Shown here: positions 61,301-64,000 of the stretch, piece by piece
Position numbering within the stretch: the stretch's first letter is position 1
Layout: every line of letters starts with the position of its first letter
From: Pseudomonas sp. DY-1
GTDB taxonomy: Bacteria; Pseudomonadota; Gammaproteobacteria; Pseudomonadales; Pseudomonadaceae
Assembly: GCF_003626975.1 (NCBI RefSeq)
Contig: NZ_CP032616.1
Location: forward strand, 124,001 to 188,000
Length of the DNA: 64,000 nt
Direction of reading: 5' to 3'
Notes under the pieces: model-generated
Told to the model about the DNA's origin: nothing
Seen by the model: the letters and a program-made list of their open reading frames with translations, nothing else
Databases searched by the model: none
Position numbers and translations under genes: made by a program

Positions 61301-64000
61301 GTACCGGCAACGACTTCATCTACGGTGCCAAGGGCAACCTGCAGACTGCCGGTAACGAAGGCGACGACTGGATCGAGATCGGTACCCAGGACGGTGCCCC
61401 CGGCGACAACTTCTCGCCCTTCGCCCTGGACGAGGTGGCAGGCAATGACGTCTTCGTCGGCGGTGGTGGCTTCGATGAGATGATCGGTGAAGGCGGCGAC
61501 GATATCTTCTTCGGCTCGGAAGGTGCCGACCACTTCGATGGTGGCTCCGGCTTCGACTGGGTCAGCTACAAGTTCGACCCGTTCGGCGTGCTGGCCGACA
61601 TGATCGTCGACGACTTCTTCGAGCCGCCGGTTCCCGCTTCCAACGCCGGCATCTTCGACCGCTTCGCCTTCGTCGAAGGCTTGGCGGGTTCGCAGTTCGG
61701 TGATGTCCTGCGCGGTGACAACGCGGATGCTGCGGAGATCGCTGAAAACGGTCCGCTGGGCAGCGTGCTGAACCAAGCCGGCATCGACCTGATCGCCGGG
61801 CTGCAGGAGTTCCTCGGCGCAGGTGTCACGTCGTTCGGCGGGGGCAACATCATCCTTGGCGGTGGCGGCAGCGATATCCTCGAAGGCCGCGGCGGCGATG
61901 ACCTGATCGATGGCGATCGTACGCTCAACGCCTATGTCAGCGTGCGTACCAATCCTAGCGATCCGGCCACGGAAATTCGCCGGGTCGACAGTATTGGCGC
62001 GCTGATTCCGGACATGCTCTCGGGTGCGATCAATCCGTCGCAGCTGGTCATCGTGCGTGAAGTCATCCAGACCGTTGGCCCCAACTACGACACAGCGGTT
62101 TACTCGGGCAACTTCGACGACTACCAGGTCGATATCAACAACAACGGCACCACGCTGGACTTCAGCGACGACGTGATCACGGTGACCCACCTTGAGGTGG
62201 ACGTCGACGGCAATACCGTCATTGGTGCCGACGGCGTGGACCGGCTGACCGGCATCGAACGGCTCCAGTTCAACGATCAGTCCGTGGCTTTGGTGCCGGG
62301 TGGCAACGCCGGCCCGCAGGGGCTGCTGCAGATCAGCGATAACACTCCGCAGAACGGCCAGGTCCTGACCGCTTCGTCCCTGCTGGTGACCGATGCGGAC
62401 AACATTACCGGAGGGAACCCGACGGGCGCGATTACCGGGCCGGTTGCCTACTTCTGGCAAAGAGAGACCGTTGCCGGATCGGGTTTGTTCGTGGATATCG
62501 TCAACGAAGCCGGGGAACGACCGGAAACGGCGCAACGCGACAGCTTCCGTGTGACTGCCGACCTCGACGGCCTGGCGCTGCGGGTGAGGGCTGTCTACAA
62601 GGACGCCGATGGCGTGCTGGAGAACGTGTTCTCGAACGCTACTGCCGCGGTGAACGGCAACGTGGTTGTTGCGCCGCCAGCAGCCGTACCGCAGGAAAGC
62701 TTCGTTGCCAGCCCCGGCGTACATCTGGTTCGCAGCGACCTGCAGTTCATCCTCGACCAGATCATTATCTCCGAGCGCCATGCCGCTGGTGAGAACCTGC
62801 TGGATATCGTGCCTAACTCTCGCGGTGCATTTGGTCTGCGCACTGTGGATGGCTCCTTCAATAACCTGGTTCCGGGTCAGGAGCACTTCGGTGCGGCTGA
62901 CCAGCCTTTCCCGAACCTGGTCCCACCCGTGTTCCGTGACGACCAGGACGGGGACACCATGAACCTCGGCCCGGGAGGCGTGGTCACCAACACCGACTAC
63001 GGCGCCCCCGGCAATGTGGCCGATACTGACCCGCGGACCATCTCCAACCTGATCGTCGACCAGACCATCACCAACCCAGCCGCTGTGCAGGCCTATGTGG
63101 ATGCCGGTCTGGGAACCCTGGACCCCAGTGGCGTGCTGCTGGACCTGAACGGCGCACCGATCCCGGCTGGCCAGCCGCTGTTCATCCCCAACACCGCGCC
63201 GGACGAGGGGCTGTCCGCCGGCTTCAACTCCTGGTTCACCCTGTTCGGCCAGTTCTTCGACCATGGCCTGGACCTGGTGACCAAGGGCGGCAATGGCTTT
63301 GTCTTCGTGCCGCTGCAGCCGGATGACCCCCTCTTCGTTCCGGGGGGTACCTCGAACTTCATGATCCTCACCCGCACCAGCAACGATGCTCCGGGGCAGG
63401 ACGGCTTGATGGGCACCGCAGACGACATCATCGGTGGCGGACCGCTCAATACGACCACGCCGTTCGTCGACCAGAACCAGACCTATACGTCCCACGCCTC
63501 GCACCAGGTGTTCCTGCGCGAGTACGAGCCAGACGCTAGCGGAAATCCGGTCGCCACGGGTCGCATGCTCGATGGCGTCGGTGGCCTGCCGACCTGGGCC
63601 GAAGTCAAGGCTCAGGCCGCCCAGATGCTGGGCATCCAGTTGACCGATGGCAACATCGGCAATGTCCCGCTGTTGGCGACTGACCTCTATGGCAAGTTCA
63701 TCCCGGGAGCGAACGGGTTCGCGCAGATCGTCACCCTTGTTGGCGACCAGATCGTGCTCGTCGAGGGCGTCGCGGGCGGCCTCGCGATTCCGGGCAACGC
63801 CCTGTTCACCGGGCATGCGTTCCTGGATGACATCGCCCATGCGGCCAACCCGTTCAACAGCCAGACCGGCGCGTTGATGACGGCGGATGCAGACGCGGTA
63901 ACCGGTCCGGTACCGAACCCCGCATTCGATCCGAATCTACCGGTGGGGCCAGGCAACCAACCGTTCCTGCCCCAACCGGCCAATACCTTTGACAACGAAC
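58327..64000 (+). CDS. third giant animal-type haem peroxidase, 3' end outside window
   Basis: An open frame of 1891 codons to the window end. Module 1 has the N-terminal motif DLEFILQQILISEAHA, distal Asp166/His167 ([11 protein letters not shown]), Arg421 (GDGRVNEN) and proximal His543 (YRFGHSML). It is followed by an Asp/Gly-rich tract (GGDGVDSLNGGAGDD type), the linker and an Ig-like segment. Module 2 starts near residue 1467 (SDLQFILDQIIISERHA), with His1646 in another [11 protein letters not shown]; the window stops before its proximal His. Inserted G-x-D-G-x-x-G-T-x-D-D loops are present. Layout is parallel to the 3431-aa protein, so RTX repeats and a type I secretion signal are expected beyond the end. 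TGAGGA precedes the ATG. Confidence 0.9.
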   Translation, partial: MATYIKSDLEFILQQILISEAHAAGEDLSLLLPNSQVPWGLRTVDGSFNHLVLGQTEFGAADNLFPRLLDPVFRIADNGTTYSQTSGLVFDSQPRTISNLIVDQTANNPAAVEANGGAAPVLSPGLDGIFGTPDDQEVFFIPNTTPDEGLSAPFNSWFTFFGQFFDHGLDLVSKGGSGTIFIQLQEDDPLFNPNSATNFLVLTRATNQPGADGVLGTEDDIHEHTNTTSPFVDQNQTYSSHPSHQVFLRAYVTTADGPVTTGKLITNRDLVDGVFGNGNDVDLGGMATWATVKAQARDVLGINLTDADVGNIPLLATDPYGNFIKGANGYPQVVMSDGAGGTFLVEGDPTANGGQGISLANAVRTGHAFLDDIAHSANPFNSQTGALLAADADGVAGTDDGNPATYDNELLDSHYIAGDGRVNENIGLTAVHHVFHSEHNRLVDHTKEVILSSGDVDFLNQWLLVPVVGQIPADTSTLVWNGERLFQAAKFGTEMQYQHLVFEEFARKVQPNVDAFLAPTGFDATIDPSIVAEFAHVVYRFGHSMLTETIDRLDPNFVNSEIGLIAAFLNPLAFAASGADADAAAGAIVRGVTRQQGNEIDEFVTEALRNNLLGLPLDLATINIARGRDAGIPSLNAARREFFEATGDSQLEAYSSWVDFMGGLKHEASLINFIAAYGTHSTITGALTLDGKRAAAMAIVLGGAGAPEDRLDFLHSTGEWASGANGVTTTGLDLVDFWVGGLAEKQMPFGGLLGSTFNFVFETQLEALQNGDRFYYLGRLAGLNFLTEMEQNSFAKMVMRNTDVDRLPADIFTAPGLILEVDQTRQFNAGVVNNPGADGILGDDPSTPLVDESADDIATPNEDPLGDNVLVPLVIRDNPATPGADTNYLRYTGEDHVVLGGTNEADILIASIGDDTIWGDGGNDRIEGGDGVDSLNGGAGDDIITDMGGDDNIKGDDGNDVIHGGNGFNLILGGAGNDFIITGEDVSETFGGTGNDFIYGAKGNLQTAGNEGDDWIEIGTQDGAPGDNFSPFALDEVAGNDVFVGGGGFDEMIGEGGDDIFFGSEGADHFDGGSGFDWVSYKFDPFGVLADMIVDDFFEPPVPASNAGIFDRFAFVEGLAGSQFGDVLRGDNADAAEIAENGPLGSVLNQAGIDLIAGLQEFLGAGVTSFGGGNIILGGGGSDILEGRGGDDLIDGDRTLNAYVSVRTNPSDPATEIRRVDSIGALIPDMLSGAINPSQLVIVREVIQTVGPNYDTAVYSGNFDDYQVDINNNGTTLDFSDDVITVTHLEVDVDGNTVIGADGVDRLTGIERLQFNDQSVALVPGGNAGPQGLLQISDNTPQNGQVLTASSLLVTDADNITGGNPTGAITGPVAYFWQRETVAGSGLFVDIVNEAGERPETAQRDSFRVTADLDGLALRVRAVYKDADGVLENVFSNATAAVNGNVVVAPPAAVPQESFVASPGVHLVRSDLQFILDQIIISERHAAGENLLDIVPNSRGAFGLRTVDGSFNNLVPGQEHFGAADQPFPNLVPPVFRDDQDGDTMNLGPGGVVTNTDYGAPGNVADTDPRTISNLIVDQTITNPAAVQAYVDAGLGTLDPSGVLLDLNGAPIPAGQPLFIPNTAPDEGLSAGFNSWFTLFGQFFDHGLDLVTKGGNGFVFVPLQPDDPLFVPGGTSNFMILTRTSNDAPGQDGLMGTADDIIGGGPLNTTTPFVDQNQTYTSHASHQVFLREYEPDASGNPVATGRMLDGVGGLPTWAEVKAQAAQMLGIQLTDGNIGNVPLLATDLYGKFIPGANGFAQIVTLVGDQIVLVEGVAGGLAIPGNALFTGHAFLDDIAHAANPFNSQTGALMTADADAVTGPVPNPAFDPNLPVGPGNQPFLPQPANTFDNE

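Overview
The window looks like a Pseudomonas chromosome. It is GC-rich, carries Pseudomonas-type REP inverted repeats (GTAGGAGCGAGCTTGCTCGCG and relatives), and holds gene sets typical of that genus: msuEDC with SfnR-type regulators, divergent assimilatory nitrate/nitrite reductases, and GlxA/AraC regulators. I see no tRNA, rRNA, CRISPR array, transposase or prophage. Species cannot be fixed from the sequence alone; a P. aeruginosa-like or P. resinovorans-like lineage is an inference.

1-14 kb is ordinary housekeeping and accessory metabolism. It holds a YnfM-type MFS exporter (cut by the window start), two methyltransferases, an SMR pump, a SLAC1/TDT anion transporter divergent from a GlxA regulator, an isoprenylcysteine-methyltransferase-like membrane protein, a second GlxA regulator divergent from an isochorismatase-like hydrolase, a LysR regulator divergent from an SDR plus an NADP oxidoreductase, a HisN-type phosphatase, a cold-shock protein and a second cysteine hydrolase.

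14-22 kb is nitrate assimilation. A nitrate reductase fused to a diflavin reductase (minus strand) is divergent from nirBD (plus strand). The 605-bp gap holds two opposing sigma54 promoters. Each transcript then meets a pair of hexaloop hairpins with A at loop position 1 and G at position 4, the second overlapping an intrinsic terminator. This is the expected layout of NasT/NasR (ANTAR) antitermination, present once per direction. Beyond nirD lies a triplicated ~180-bp unit made of the nirD 3' end, a REP pair and the 3' end of the facing ChaC-type gene.

23-64 kb is an envelope/secretion region with three giant open reading frames (1988, 3431 and at least 1891 aa). They contain five animal-type haem-peroxidase modules, glycine/aspartate-rich RTX repeats and Ig-like spacers, and look like type I secreted PehA-like proteins. 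A convergent histidine kinase/LuxR-type regulator pair sits beside the first. Between the first and second are two DUF3313 proteins, a DUF3302/HlyD (YiaW/YiaV-like) pair, an MltF-like lytic transglycosylase, a small beta-barrel, a ToxR/ToxS-like pair, a 59-aa divergent CsrA paralogue, two exported unknowns and the msuEDC/sfnR sulfonate-sulfur locus. The second and third giant genes share a conserved leader: promoter TTGACA-N17-TTTAGT, about 95 nt, a 29-30 codon small ORF with an internal GC hairpin, about 200 nt, then the giant gene. The last giant gene runs off the window end.
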